Shown piece after piece: positions 49,384 to 61,081 of a stretch of DNA of 64,000 bases. Where the stretch lies: NCBI GenBank assembly GCA_019914945.1, contig CM034103.1, positions 310,001 to 374,000 on the forward strand, read 5' to 3'. A program made the position numbers and the translations under genes. This stretch comes from Typha latifolia. Lineage: Eukaryota; Streptophyta; Magnoliopsida; Poales; Typhaceae. The first letter of the stretch is position 1. Each line of letters begins with the position of its first letter. Under the pieces are notes generated by a model, which had not been told where the DNA came from, did no database searches, and saw only the letters and a list, made by a program, of their open reading frames with translations.

Positions 49384-51651
49384 CAATGGAGGCTGGAGAG
49401 AGGAAGTATCCGACCGTTGGGTGAGGAAGAACACTACGACTAGCTTCAGAATGGATCAACCGCAGAGGAGCAAGCTTAAAAGAAAAAAAAAAAGAAAAAA
49501 AGATGGGATCTTTGGAGGAGTCTTACTTACCTACCTCTGCTGCAATGATCCGAGGAGGGATTAGAGAGTTGTTGGGAAGCAAAATGTTGAAGCTTTCACG
49601 AGAGGTGAGTGCGGAGAGGCGGAAAGAGGATGAGGAGGAGGAGGAACAGAGAAAAAGTTAGAGAGAACTCCACTGCAGGATATAATACTTTGTACACTCG
49701 CATAGTCGCATAGGATTCTTTGCAGTGGCCCCACTAATACGATTAAGGAAAATTTCATTTGCTTTCTTTTATCTCCTCTACTTTAGTGAATTAAACCGGC
49801 TTTTTTTTTGGGTGGGGTTGATCTAAACCAAATCCTAAGCCCTATTAAAGTTTCCTTCTTATTAGGACTTCGGCACTTCGCCAGAGAGGGGTTCAGGACT
49901 GACCCGGTTCGGTCCGCATCAATCTTGGACCGACCGTGAGAAATAAATTTCTTCCGAACCGAGTTGATAAATAGTATGGGGGCGAAGTATGATATCTCGT
50001 CTTAACGGTTTGACACGTGACAGGAGAAGTAGCCGTTTGTCACGGTTTGGCGAAGCCCACGACTTCGTGGCCTAATTATAGTCGTTCACGTTAACTTCAC
50101 GCTCAATTTTGGAAAGCATACCTCCAGGAGTGCAACAGCTGGGAAGAAGGACCATCACATAGCGGGTGTGTTTGTCTAAATAAGGGTGTAAACTTTATAG
50201 TTAAAAAATAACACCTTTTTTTTTCTTTTCTAATGAGATGATTAAAATAGAGTTTAATAGTACATATCAAATCTTTAGCCTTTATTCTGCCCCTTATTAA
50301 AGTAAACCTCAAAAATATTAATTTGTTGTATGTCTTGTATATCATACAAGAGGGACTTTGAGTTTGTTTAAGAAAGGAGAGTTTTGGTTGTACAGATGAA
50401 CAAGAGAAGCTTTTAGAAAGAGAGGAGCAGAGGACCCCCCCTCCCCCCAAAAGTCCTTAGAGAAAGGGAATAGAAGAATTAAAAGGAACTATAGTTTGCA
50501 GGAAATGAGAGGCATCCAGCTAAGCTTCTATCACTTATCTATCCCACAATATGATTTCAGCTTGTCTGAAGAATCATTACCTGACAAATATGGTTATAGA
50601 ATAGCAACAGAAGAATAAAATGAAAATTACATTGTGGGTCTTGTGTCTGCTGTTTTGGTGTACATTGCTGAACTTTAGCATCTCAATTTTTTTTTTTTTG
50701 GATAGAATATCATCTTCTTTCTCATGGATTAATTGGATTCTCTGCCATTTTTTTTATGAGGTGGAGCAGGAAGCTTTTTGCTTTGATGTGGTGAAATTGT
50801 TTCACTGGTATAAAGATTTCTTTTGATGTTTGTATTTTTCTTGGAAGAGATGTCTGCTAGGTGTCACCTCTCCAAGACCAAGACATTGAGATGAGTAATT
50901 TGAGAGCACCTAAGGAGGGGCATGTGATTGGGGGTGAGTAGTGGGCAATTTTCAAAGAACTTTGTGACCTGGAATATTTATACTTGACCAAGCCCAGCCT
51001 TGAGGACTTTATTCCAAACTGTAGCATCTCCAAAGTGCTGCAGGCTTACCTTGAAGGACTTAATCTATTGCTCTCTTTTCTCTCACTCACACACACATAT
51101 ATGAACTCTCAACAGTTAAAAAGATGGTGCTGTATTCAAAGTTATAGCTTTATTAATGCTATATACTTAAACTACAAGATGTTCAAATTAACTTTTCATT
51201 CAAAATTTAACAGATACTCTTTGTCATTCCTAATAATATGTAGTGGTTAGAGCATAATCAAATATGGCAAGGCTCTCTAGGACATCAGCACTAAGATTAC
51301 AGAAGGACTTGTCATAAAAGTTACAAGGCTGGGTAAAAAAATCTTCTGAGTTGCAATTTAGATTTATATAGGATTTAGTAGATGAAGGAGAAAGATGTTA
51401 ACTTTCAAATAATCTTCATTGAGGAGAGTCCCTAATAGATATTGCTAATTCTTATTTCTAGAAGTATTCCACACAAGTGACAGCAATCACAAAGGTCATA
51501 TGCAGGTATATTAATGTGCAATGACATGAACAAGATCATGGTCTATTACATCCTCTAAACTAACTTGCCATTGGATATGCTTACCAAGTTTTGAACACAT
51601 TAAATGAATGATGAGGAACAAAAGGAAGAAGAATTTGCAAGAGAACAAGCT
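49384..51651. other. Intergenic region with kinase promoter
   Basis: Leader and promoter of the minus-strand kinase lie in the left part, with CACGTG at 50014-50019 and a CCACGACTTCGTGG hairpin near 50058. The right part holds the 3' region of the WEB gene. No gene recognised. Confidence 0.5.
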
Positions 51652-53619
51652 TCACTTTAGCGTCGTAACTTGTCGACCTTTCAGAAACTTGACTAAATTG
51701 GGCATCACTTTCCTTCTCCTCTTGATAGTAAACGACGGCGACCGAGCATTTCGTGTTACTGATGAAGCTGATATCCTCCTCATACTTATCCTTCTTGATG
51801 CTACTGGAATTCCATTCTCTTTCAATGATTTCCTTGGAGCTATCATACCACGTTGCAGCTTACAAACCTCCCCCACATTCTGTCTCCAATTTAGCAGCTC
51901 CTCTTCTGTTGCATTCTGAGCAGCCAAAGACCTCTCCATCTCGCGAATCGTTTCTTCTTCCATCTCCCTAAGAATTTTGATCTCCTTCTCAGCAAATTCA
52001 GTTCTCATTATTATCTCTTTCTCCGCAGCCTTCAGTGCTTCAACCCATGCTTCAGATGCTGCCACCTTCTTGTCTGCAACCAATTGCGCGGCCGTCGCAC
52101 CGCGGCTTAGATACTCGTATTCTGACTTTGAAATAGTAACAGATGAGCTGCCTGGAGTTGAATTATTAGCTCTATCTTTCAGGGTTCTAACTGAAATGCT
52201 CTTTAACTTCTTTAATGCAAAAGCTTCTGATGCTTTCACTGCTTCAAGATCTTGGACAGCAGCTTGCAATCTTTCCTCTGATGAGCTGATCTCGACCATC
52301 TTATCAGTTTCCGCTCTGATTTTACTTGTTTCGTCTTCGATCATCTCTTTCTCCTTCTTGACTGATTCGATTTCTGTATGCAGTTGCTGCAAAGCCACTG
52401 ACAGATTTGAGACTATTGCTTTCGCTCTTCCATCAGCCCTTGATGCTGTTTCCAGCTTTGACTTGGCTTTCAGAAGCTTGGAGTTGAGATGCTGCACGTT
52501 AGAGTCTGCCTTCTTTTCGAGCTTATTCAATCGATTGGTTTCCTCGGTAATTGGCATCAACTCCATCCTTATCAAATCCATAGAAGCCATGATTTGAAAT
52601 CCATCTCTCTTGATTGACGCCAATTCCTTCTTCGCTTCCTTCAGTTCAGCCTCCGCTGACTGCAACCTTGACCTGCCATCTGAATCCTCTTCACTTCTCT
52701 TAATGCTTTGATTCCTCTCCATTGCTCGAACCAACACCATTTGAGTTTGCAATACATCTACATCCGAGTTGGTCACCGTGAGCTTCATCTCAAGCTCCTT
52801 TGCGTGATTACTTTCTCTTTGCAGATGCTTAATCCTCTTCTTGGCAGCCTCTATGTCCTTCGCAAATTGATCAGCCTCAGACGCCCTCTGAGCTTCTATG
52901 TCACGGCATTCGCGTTCGGCTTCAATCCTAGCAAGCTCCACCAGGACATGCTCCTCGTTAGCATCCTCTATCTCCATCTTAAGCTCTTCTGCTGATAGTG
53001 AATAGGACTGGAGTTTCGAGCTTGCGACTTCGATTTCCTTCTCAGCTTTCGACTTAGCTTCTAAAGCAGATAATAAATCAAGTTTCATCTTGCTCAGCTC
53101 TTTCTTCACTGCATCCAATTCTTGAATCACTTCTGCATGCTGACGGTCGCTCGCCTCTTCTCGCTCTTTTTTGCCTCTCCCTGGCTTCTTCATTGCCTGA
53201 AGCTCTGATCTCCGCTCTCTTGCTCTTGCGTTAGTCTCCTCGATTTGGCGGGCGAGTTCTTTAGCCATGTTCCTGGCCTCGAGCAGTTCAGATTCAGCAT
53301 AGGCTTTCTCCTTCTCTGCAGAGCTCTTGGTCTCGTGTAGCCTTCCTTTGTCCATCTTAGCAAGGTGGAGTTCTCCGGTTTTTGAAGGCGAAGAAACCTA
53401 TCGGAATGAATTCATCATCGATAGTTCAATCGTCACCCAATCTTAATCGAATAAAACAGTGGAAAATTCACAAGAAAGAATGAGAAAAAGAACCTCATGG
53501 AGTGGAACTTGGGCCTTGTAGTTCTCTGGCTTCCTTCCATTTATTCTCTCACCATAGAAGCTAATTGCAGCCTTCACAGATCCAATTCCTTCTGCACTCT
53601 CAGTCTTTGTCCTATCCAT
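51652..53619 (-). CDS. WEB family protein (DUF827 coiled coil)
   Basis: A 623-residue almost entirely coiled-coil protein of the plant WEB/PMI2-like family; founding members help chloroplast photorelocation and maintain actin under blue light. Exons: 53494-53619 (MDRTKTESAEGIGSVKAAIS..FYGERINGRK) and 51652-53397. The short first exon carries the family's N-terminal motif (SVKAAISFYGE) and would be missed by an ATG-only search, which would start at MDKGRLHETK. The long exon is Glu/Lys/Ala heptad-rich (SELLEARNMAKELARQIEET), with conserved SKSEYEYLSRGATAAQLVADKKVAASEAWVEALKA-type blocks, followed by a basic tail (SRRISMRRISASS). A leader intron is likely: a CTCAG|GTTTG donor lies near 53740. 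It is closer to the At2g38370/At3g51720 branch than to WEB1, but which paralogue is uncertain. Confidence 0.9.
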
Positions 53620-54373
53620 TTGAGCAAAAGGAAATATCTACCAGAGGTGAACGAAAGAGTGCATCAGAGAACAAGATAAGTTGAAGAACTATGAAAAGGA
53701 AATTTGGAGGATAAAGATCAAAAGGAGAAATTTACAAACCTGAGAGAGGCCTTGTGATGATGATAACTTGTCAGAATTCAGAAGGCTACCTTGCTAGTAA
53801 TGAGTCCATTGCCCATTGAGATGGGGCAAAAAGCCGGCTCCTTTCTTGTTCAATAGATGAAGGCTTTGTTTTTGTTTGGCGTACTAATAAATCCAAGGCT
53901 ATCTTCTTTGCACATATGCAGGAGAAGCATTGCCACACAAATATATGACTTAAATCTTAATCTCTTATGCCCATCAAAGTCTAACTCAGTATAACTTTCT
54001 TGTCTCTTTTTAAGTGTTTGGATAAATGTCATTTAGTACAAAGACAATTACAAAATGGGACCATTTTATCTATGATAGGAATAGAACAAATCAGCTCAGT
54101 TTAAAAAACTAGCTCATGTAGTTATATGACATCCCTGCTATAAAAATCCACCCAAATATTGTTGATTTCTTGGGACAAAGAATGGGTGTAATATTGCCAT
54201 GTTTGTTAAGTTTAGCTAGTTAATTGTAAAATACAACCACGTAGGAATTAAGATCACAAGTTGCATATGAGAAGCACTCTGATATTGAACGAAAGATACA
54301 ACTCCATGACTGGCCAATGAGGGGGGCACGTCTCTTTGGATGTGGCCAAGAACCTCCCTGTCCAAGTCATTGC

Positions 54374-54417
54374 CACGTGGGCTCCATCCTGGGAGAGGCA
54401 ACAAGCTTGTCCACGTG
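54374..54417. promoter_or_regulatory. Pair of CACGTG boxes upstream of WEB gene
   Basis: CACGTG cores at 54374-54379 and 54412-54417, each within CCACGTG, 33 bases apart, about 0.75 kb upstream of the WEB start codon. They also lie within 0.5 kb of the phosphatase 3' end, so assignment to WEB is inference. Confidence 0.45.
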
Positions 54418-54827
54418 TCCATAGGAGAAACGAGAAGCATATAAAAAAATTCTCAAAAAAAAAATAATAATAAAAAATCTCAGATTTACCGGTGCTACTT
54501 TTTCAAGCTGATCTAATTTACTTTTCCACAAAACATACAAACCAGAAATACTTTTTGACTTTACGTAATGAAAAGCATAGAATGGGGAAGAGGAATTCCA
54601 ATAAGAAGCTGAACAAGATCCATCCTACGTAGCAGGCTGCTCTCAGATATCCTAAAGCCAGAGAATGAATTGAGAGATAACATCGTTAAGAGGGGAAGAA
54701 ACCATTAAAAATAAATAGAACAATAATGGTCATAAAGATCCTGATATACAGGGGTATAAAATCTACAAGGCAGGGAAACATTGCCGTAAAAGAGTGGAAA
54801 GGAAGACAATAGAAATTATTCCGTCAG

Positions 54828-57800
54828 TCAAAGGAAGTAGGGGACTCCAGTCCTAGGCCCCCTCATCTGGTTGTTCTCCTCGGTTTCAGTGAAGAACTTC
54901 ACCTCTCTCTCCTGTCAAATATTGACGGAATTTCAGTTATACTGTTCATTGTATGTACAAAATGAGAGGTAAGAGAAAATTGGAGACTAAATGCCAATGC
55001 CCATGGATATAGATTTTTCCACCTAGATATGCTCCTGATCCATATCAAATTCTAAGAGGCAAGAGGCAAGAGTTTGCAGGAAAGAGCCAAGGGCGTACCA
55101 TGTTCTCATTGAAGCTCAATATAGAAGCTACGTTTCCACACCTATAACAGTAATTCGGCGCAGACCATACCTGGACAAGCAAAGTTAAATAAATAAGCAT
55201 AGAAAGCTTGAGTAACTTGAAAAATGAAAATATCATTACATGCAAGCAGGAAAAGAGAATGCATTTAGTGAGGAGCAGCTTGTGTAAACTTAAACTCACA
55301 GTAACAAGGCCTTTGTCTTGAAACATGTACTTTAGACCTTCCTGGACAAGCTGGTGAGCACGACAAACTAGATCGAGGTCGTTTATATGATTGAACTGCA
55401 CGGGAATGGTGTCATCTTTAATAAGAAGCAGCTGGTAGTAGACTGAACCCAAATCAGAAACTGTGTCCATTCACATACCTCGGCTGTCACTCTGGACCCA
55501 AAGAGCCAACCTGCTCCACGGGGACTAACAGCCCATGTTTCAATCTCTTCAGGATCACTCCACATGAGATCACAAAAGGGACCCTCATGAGGAATTTCAC
55601 AGTTGCGATCAATAATCCGGATCTGTCCGCAGACAAGAATATATGAAGTAAGATGCATAGAAATCTGTCAGGATATTTTATTAACTCACACAACTGAACT
55701 GGAATAAAAAAACTGTAGAAATAATAAATCAGTCATGCAAACAATCTTGCCAACTTTAACAATAATAATTATTTCCTGTCAACATGAATATAACAGCAGT
55801 AAAAGATATCCGAACTATGACATATCAACAAAAATCAATGAATGCACATACATTCTCACATCAACCATCAGATGGGGCCACGCTTGTACTCATTCAAATT
55901 ATGATTCATTAAGAATTTAAGATCAAATGATTAACTAGAGAAATTTTCCTTCTCATAACAAGTTGAAACTAGTTATGAGATTCCCCTTCCTACCATTGAT
56001 GTGAAAATATTCAATAGCAAAATAAAAATGTAACATGCTCAGACTACAGAATAAAGGATGCAAGGAAATAGAGAGAGGTCTCAAGTATCTACCATGAAGA
56101 TGTAATGTTTGACTGAAACGTCGAGGAAACAATTACCTGATCAATTGTGCGTATATCAGGAGATAAACCTCCATGCACACAGAGCACCTATAATCCACAA
56201 ACATTATGATGGAAAGATTAATATTGGGAAAGGAACTTGATAAAGTAATTTAGGTGTGTCATAAATCATAATTGCTCACGGTTCCATCTATAATGGCTGA
56301 CAGAGTAAGGTAGTCAAAAACATCTGTGCAATACCGCCAAGCATTGGCATTTCCATACTTCCTCTGGCACTCATCATAAAAGCCGTACACCTGAAAGAAT
56401 TACATAACAATCATCAGATATAATATAAGGAAGCTAGCACATTTCAACAATAGAAAGGGGTGCCGATCATTTAGTTAGGAAAATCCAAATGACTGCCCGT
56501 AGCATTACTTAAGCTACATAGTAATTGTATCAGATGAAGTTAGAGGCGCTCCTTCCAAAACAGCTGATCTCTAGGCCTTGTAATCACATTAAGAAGCATT
56601 TACAACACTACTATGTTCATATAATCTGCGTCTAGCAAAGTTTAGATTGTTAATACCCTAGAGAAGTAGAAAATATAGAATAAAAAAAATCAAAGGACTA
56701 ATTAAAATGGAAGTATGAAACCACTCAGATGAGTCCAGAGTAATTGGACTTGTTTGCTACATGTAAATATATACAAACGATGCCAAGTTACATAGAAAGC
56801 TCCTGAGAGTACAATCACTGTCTCCATTTCAGATTCTAAAGAGTACCACGCGAGTCTCCTAAATAAAGTTCTCACCTTGTAAACCAATCAGCTAAAATTA
56901 CCCTTTCCACCTCAGCCGTATTACAAGTTTCAACCCTCTCAACAAGAATCCGGCAACCTTATAATGGATCTCCCCTCTACAATCATGGAGAATCCACTGG
57001 TTGGGCAATGACACAGTGGTTTGGTATGAATGAAGAAATTCTGAACAAAAGGATCAGAATTCAGATAAAAACCAAACTCTCAAAATATCCCACACAAGAA
57101 AAGTTAGTAGTGACACATCTCAAGGGAAACCATGGACAGCCACTTCCACTTTAGCGGCTGCATGAGACTTTGAATTAAGTGTTTGTTCAACAAATCAAAC
57201 TTGCCATCCAGATCAATAAAAGAAAACCTAACAAATTGTTTAAGGACATGCCATCCGCGATGAGAAACTTTGATCTTACAACTTTGCAACACGAATGGAA
57301 ATTGTGAATATAGCAATAACTAAGTCATTAACTAGAAAGTTACACAAAGCTCACTTTCAACAATAGGAAGCAAGAGCATACCTGGGTCAACTGCCTGCTT
57401 TCATGATTTCCACGCAAAAGGGTTATATTTGCAGGGTACCTAAGTAAAAGCAAACACAAACGCCACAACAAGGTTAACAACATACATGACACTAACAAAG
57501 ACAAACTAGTCCGTATGCACTTAATCAGTTGCATTAAATAAGTGGAGATGCATTTTGCATTACTCAAACAATCTTATTACTGTTTTCAAGGAAAGAAATG
57601 TGTAGACTGTTTGAGGGAAAAAGGCCCAAATTCAGAAGATGACAAAAGATATGTTTTTTTTCTTTTGAAGCGGAACTTTCTACACAACCTCAGAAATAGC
57701 CACACACTTATGTCTTGGTTAAAACAACATTCGATAAATTATACATAACCCATTTAAAACTTATTGGTTAATGAATACCTGCCATTTACAAGCCACCTTC

Positions 57801-60085
57801 TATATTCCAAACAAACTTTTCATGGGAAGATGGTCTGGTGGCTCATATTCGGCACCGGTGAATTGTGCCAAAAAGAAATTATAAATTAAATATAATATTG
57901 TACTCTGGTTTGTAGGTTATCCAACTTGAAATTCCTGACACAATTTATTTCTTGAAAAAGAAGTTCCTGCATGAACAAACAAACAGCCAGACACTTGGGC
58001 CTTGATTGCTTTGAGATTAAGGAAAAAATATAGAATAGTTATTCTAGATTTGTACCCCTAAAATTGTACCTTTAAATTTTTAATCAATCTAGAGTGGTGT
58101 GTTCTAATGTTTACTTGTCTAGAATAGTGGTGGAAAATTACCTTTCATATGACATAAAGTTGAGATAAAAACAAATAAGAAGTAAAAATTAACTCAAATA
58201 TCATCGATTTAACATTTAAGTTAAAATGTTTTTATTTATTATTGGTATGCAATGCATACTTATAGGTATACATTGCATACCTGTAAGTATGTAACAAGAT
58301 AAGTGGGTGGTAGAAGAGAGGAGAGAGGAGGATACAAGATTTTAAAATAACTTTAATCAAATCAATGATAAAATTGTAATCGGACTTGTGCACATAATAA
58401 TTTGAAAAATGTTTATAATCTAACGTAGGGATAATTTGATAATTTGATATCTCTTTTCTAATCTAGAATAGTATTATCTAATATCGAATAAAGAAAAGAT
58501 AATCCTTAAGCAAACGAAGGTCCCAAATAGGACATGAAAGTGTATTTCACAAAAATAACAAAAAATGTATTTGGCAGATAAATTAAACAACACTAAGTTT
58601 TGACTTTTTAGTAGAAGGTCCCAAATAGGACATGAAAGTGTATTTCATCTCAAGTGGAGAACCTGCTCCTTAGAGAAGTCAAGATATTGACTTAGGAGCC
58701 TTAAGAGCAGGCACCCCTTAATAATTCCTTGAAATATTTGGATGAAGCACAAATATTATCTGAAGAAGAAATACCTGGCTTTTAGAAGCAAAAGAATTGT
58801 AAAAACCTCCAAACTGTTATAACCACGATCTACAAAATCACCCTGGCATAGAGTTACTATTAGACAAAAATATGAAAAGTATACAGGAAATCCAATTTAC
58901 TAGAGGCATTGCAATTATTTCATAAAGCTTAAAGCTCACCATAAAAATATAATTTGTTTCTGGAACATGCCCACCAGTCTGGAAGAGTTTCATTAAATCA
59001 TGAAATTGACCATGGATATCACCACAAACAGTCACAGGGCTATTGACAGGCTGAACATTTGACTCCTCAATAAGAATCTCCTTCACCTGAAAGGGGTTAC
59101 AAATAATGAGTTCAAAGAAATAAGGATAATCACGCTATCACAGTATTTCCCATCATCATGCTTCCCAAAAAAAGTTTTAGGGAGACGTGTAGCCAACAAT
59201 GGCATCGGTTCAGTACCAGACCATCAGAGGAAATAATCCTAGCCAATAACAATAGTGACAGTGTTTCTATCCATAATATACTTCATTCTTTGGATCAAAA
59301 TGAGCATTATGTCAATGCAGACCAGAGTTTCACTTGCTACCAGAGTAACCATCAATAGTGTCAGGTTAATAGCAATTGTAAAAGTTCATTAATTCTTATA
59401 TGGAGCTTTCTCCAAATACAAAAGAGAAATGGCATTGAATAGCAATTGTAAAAGTTCATTTTTAGTGTTTCATCAAATCCGACATAACAATCTGACAGAA
59501 GGTACAGTATAATACCGTAGGTGGACACTGATACAGTGCCAACGCTCCTACTATATCTTTGTTCCAATCAGGCGAACATAAGATCAACCATATTGAAAAG
59601 AAGACACTCTATTTTAGAAACAATAGATTGCTGGTTAGTGAAAAAATGTACAATCATATACCCATTTCTTTAAACCTCCTCAGTACAGCATACCCAATAA
59701 CACAAACAAGATATCAAGTTTGATGATCACGGTATACATCCCTTTCCGTGCCCCTACGAAGCAAATGCATGCCTCGGAGCCATTTAACTCACTTTTTTTC
59801 TCTTTGATATTATTCGAAAGTTTAATTTCTCTCCCCATTCTTGCACGACCATCTTAAGTTTATCGAGTAGCATCCCTTCCATTCCAAAACTATTATCAAA
59901 CGCCCGGACACGGAAACCCTAGATAGGAACCAAACCCTAAACTCGAACCAAAATGGAACTCCTTCGTACAATAAAAGGAGGTGAGAGAGAGAGAGAGAGC
60001 TTACGTATTCGCAGAGGAGCTGGAGCTCGTCTTCCGTGAGGTGCTGCCCTTCCTTCACCTTCGAGATCCATAGATCCAAATCCAT
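54828..60085 (-). CDS. FYPP: Serine/threonine phosphatase PP6-type catalytic subunit (FyPP)
   Basis: A 303-residue catalytic subunit, exactly the length of Arabidopsis FyPP1/3, which dephosphorylate phytochromes, PIN proteins and ABI5. Ten exons: 60005-60085, 58940-59086, 58775-58842, 57382-57439, 56280-56390, 56137-56187, 55479-55622, 55300-55395, 55099-55170, 54828-54911. N-terminus [16 protein letters not shown] and C-terminus VPYFL match the FyPP branch, not PP2A or PP4. All PPP metal-site motifs are present: GDIHGQ (49-54), [14 protein letters not shown] (77-90) and GNHE (109-112). Also present are HGGLSPD and [12 protein letters not shown], and residues in [14 protein letters not shown]. 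No lesions. Intron 3 (57440-58774) hosts a MITE-like element. The start lies about 1 kb from a divergent RELCH-like gene. Confidence 0.97.
57993..58532. mobile_element. MITE-like element in FyPP intron 3
   Basis: Ends are inverted-repeat-like: TTGGGCCTTGATTGCTTTGA on the left, and the reverse complement of the right end begins TTGGGACCTTCGTTTGCTTA. Both then continue into an (A/G)ATA-TATTCTAGATT block. An inner palindrome lies at the midpoint. AT-rich, about 540 bases, no coding. The TIR style recalls PIF/Harbinger Tourist elements, but no TWA duplication was found. Confidence 0.6.
58244..58281. repeat. Palindrome at the centre of the MITE
   Basis: GGTATGCAATGCATAC and GTATACATTGCATACC pair 15 of 16 bases around a six-base loop. 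Confidence 0.85.
58516..58647 (+). repeat. Exact 34-bp direct repeat, 98-bp period
   Basis: Positions 58516-58549 equal 58614-58647 exactly. Each copy begins with GAAGGTCCCAAATAGGACAT. The first copy begins at the right terminus of the MITE. Confidence 0.85.
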
Positions 60086-61081
60086 CAGAGAATGGTAAAG
60101 GAGATGGAGGAGCGCAAGCCCTTCTTTGGAATCGAAACACCTCTCCGAGCGAAAGAGATGGAAGATTCGAACAAGAGAGGAGTTGAAGACGAAATCTTCC
60201 AAGAGATCCAAGGATAGAGATAAAAATCTCCACTCTCTCTCTCGCGCGCGCACGCCTCCAACTCGATCTCGATGGTCTCTATGCCGCAAATCGCAATGCT
60301 GTATAAAGTTTTGCGAAACGACGAACGGACTCGAGCTTGAGTTTGGTTCAGATTTGAGCTCGAACTTCATGCTAATCCTATCAACATTTAGTATGATCAT
60401 TTCGGATTTAAATTGAGTCAAATTAAAATCGTACATAAAATCGGATTTAATTAGCTAGATTTGTATATACTTGTTTACATTTTAATTATCAGATATATAT
60501 ATATATATATATATATATATTGAATCAGTTTTTCCTTTTTATCTATAATCAAATCTTATATATGTCAAATAAAATTTACATTTAAATTTCATATCCATCA
60601 TAATTTTACCAGCATTCTGAATGTGAAGGTGAAAGTTTTGAATCAGTTAATTTTTTTATCGATTTTTTACCGAGTTTTTCGGTTGAATTTTCTTCCTATG
60701 GTCCTAAATTCCATCCTAACCACGTGAGAAACACGTGCCTTTTGGCTTGCGACCGCCGAGCTGGCACGTAACTCCCCGGACCAACCAGAAGGGACGCCAC
60801 GTGTATTTGACCTTTCTTTTCTCCTTCCTTCGCTTACAAGAGATCGTCTGCATTCCTAATCGCAGGAATTTATTTAAATCCATTTTCAGACGCCACGTAG
60901 TAAAGTTAATTAAGTTCCTACATCCGGTGATGAAGACGATCAATTAATCGTTTGAACACCTCAAAACCTCCACGTCCCCATTCCCAACCCGAGAAATTTC
61001 CCCCTTCCAGATCCGATCTGGGATCCGGCGAGATCGAAGGCAATTTGTGACGAAAGAAGAGAAGAAGAATCCGAGGTGGCG
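60086..61081. promoter_or_regulatory. Divergent promoter of FyPP and LisH/HEAT gene
   Basis: 996 bases between divergent start codons. CACGTG occurs at 60721-60726, 60732-60737 and 60798-60803, with CACGTA at 60765-60770 and CCACGTAG near 60893-60900. The FyPP side has a CT/GA-rich leader at 60,227-60,252, and a TA microsatellite lies at 60492-60520. The G-boxes are nearer the LisH gene. Confidence 0.6.
60492..60520. repeat. TA microsatellite
   Basis: About 14 TA units in the divergent promoter. Confidence 0.9.

Noticed and set aside
59822..60436. 204-codon reverse frame spanning the FyPP start
   Set aside because: It includes the real first exon but reads through the splice donor into intron and leader; FyPP starts at MDLDLWIS.
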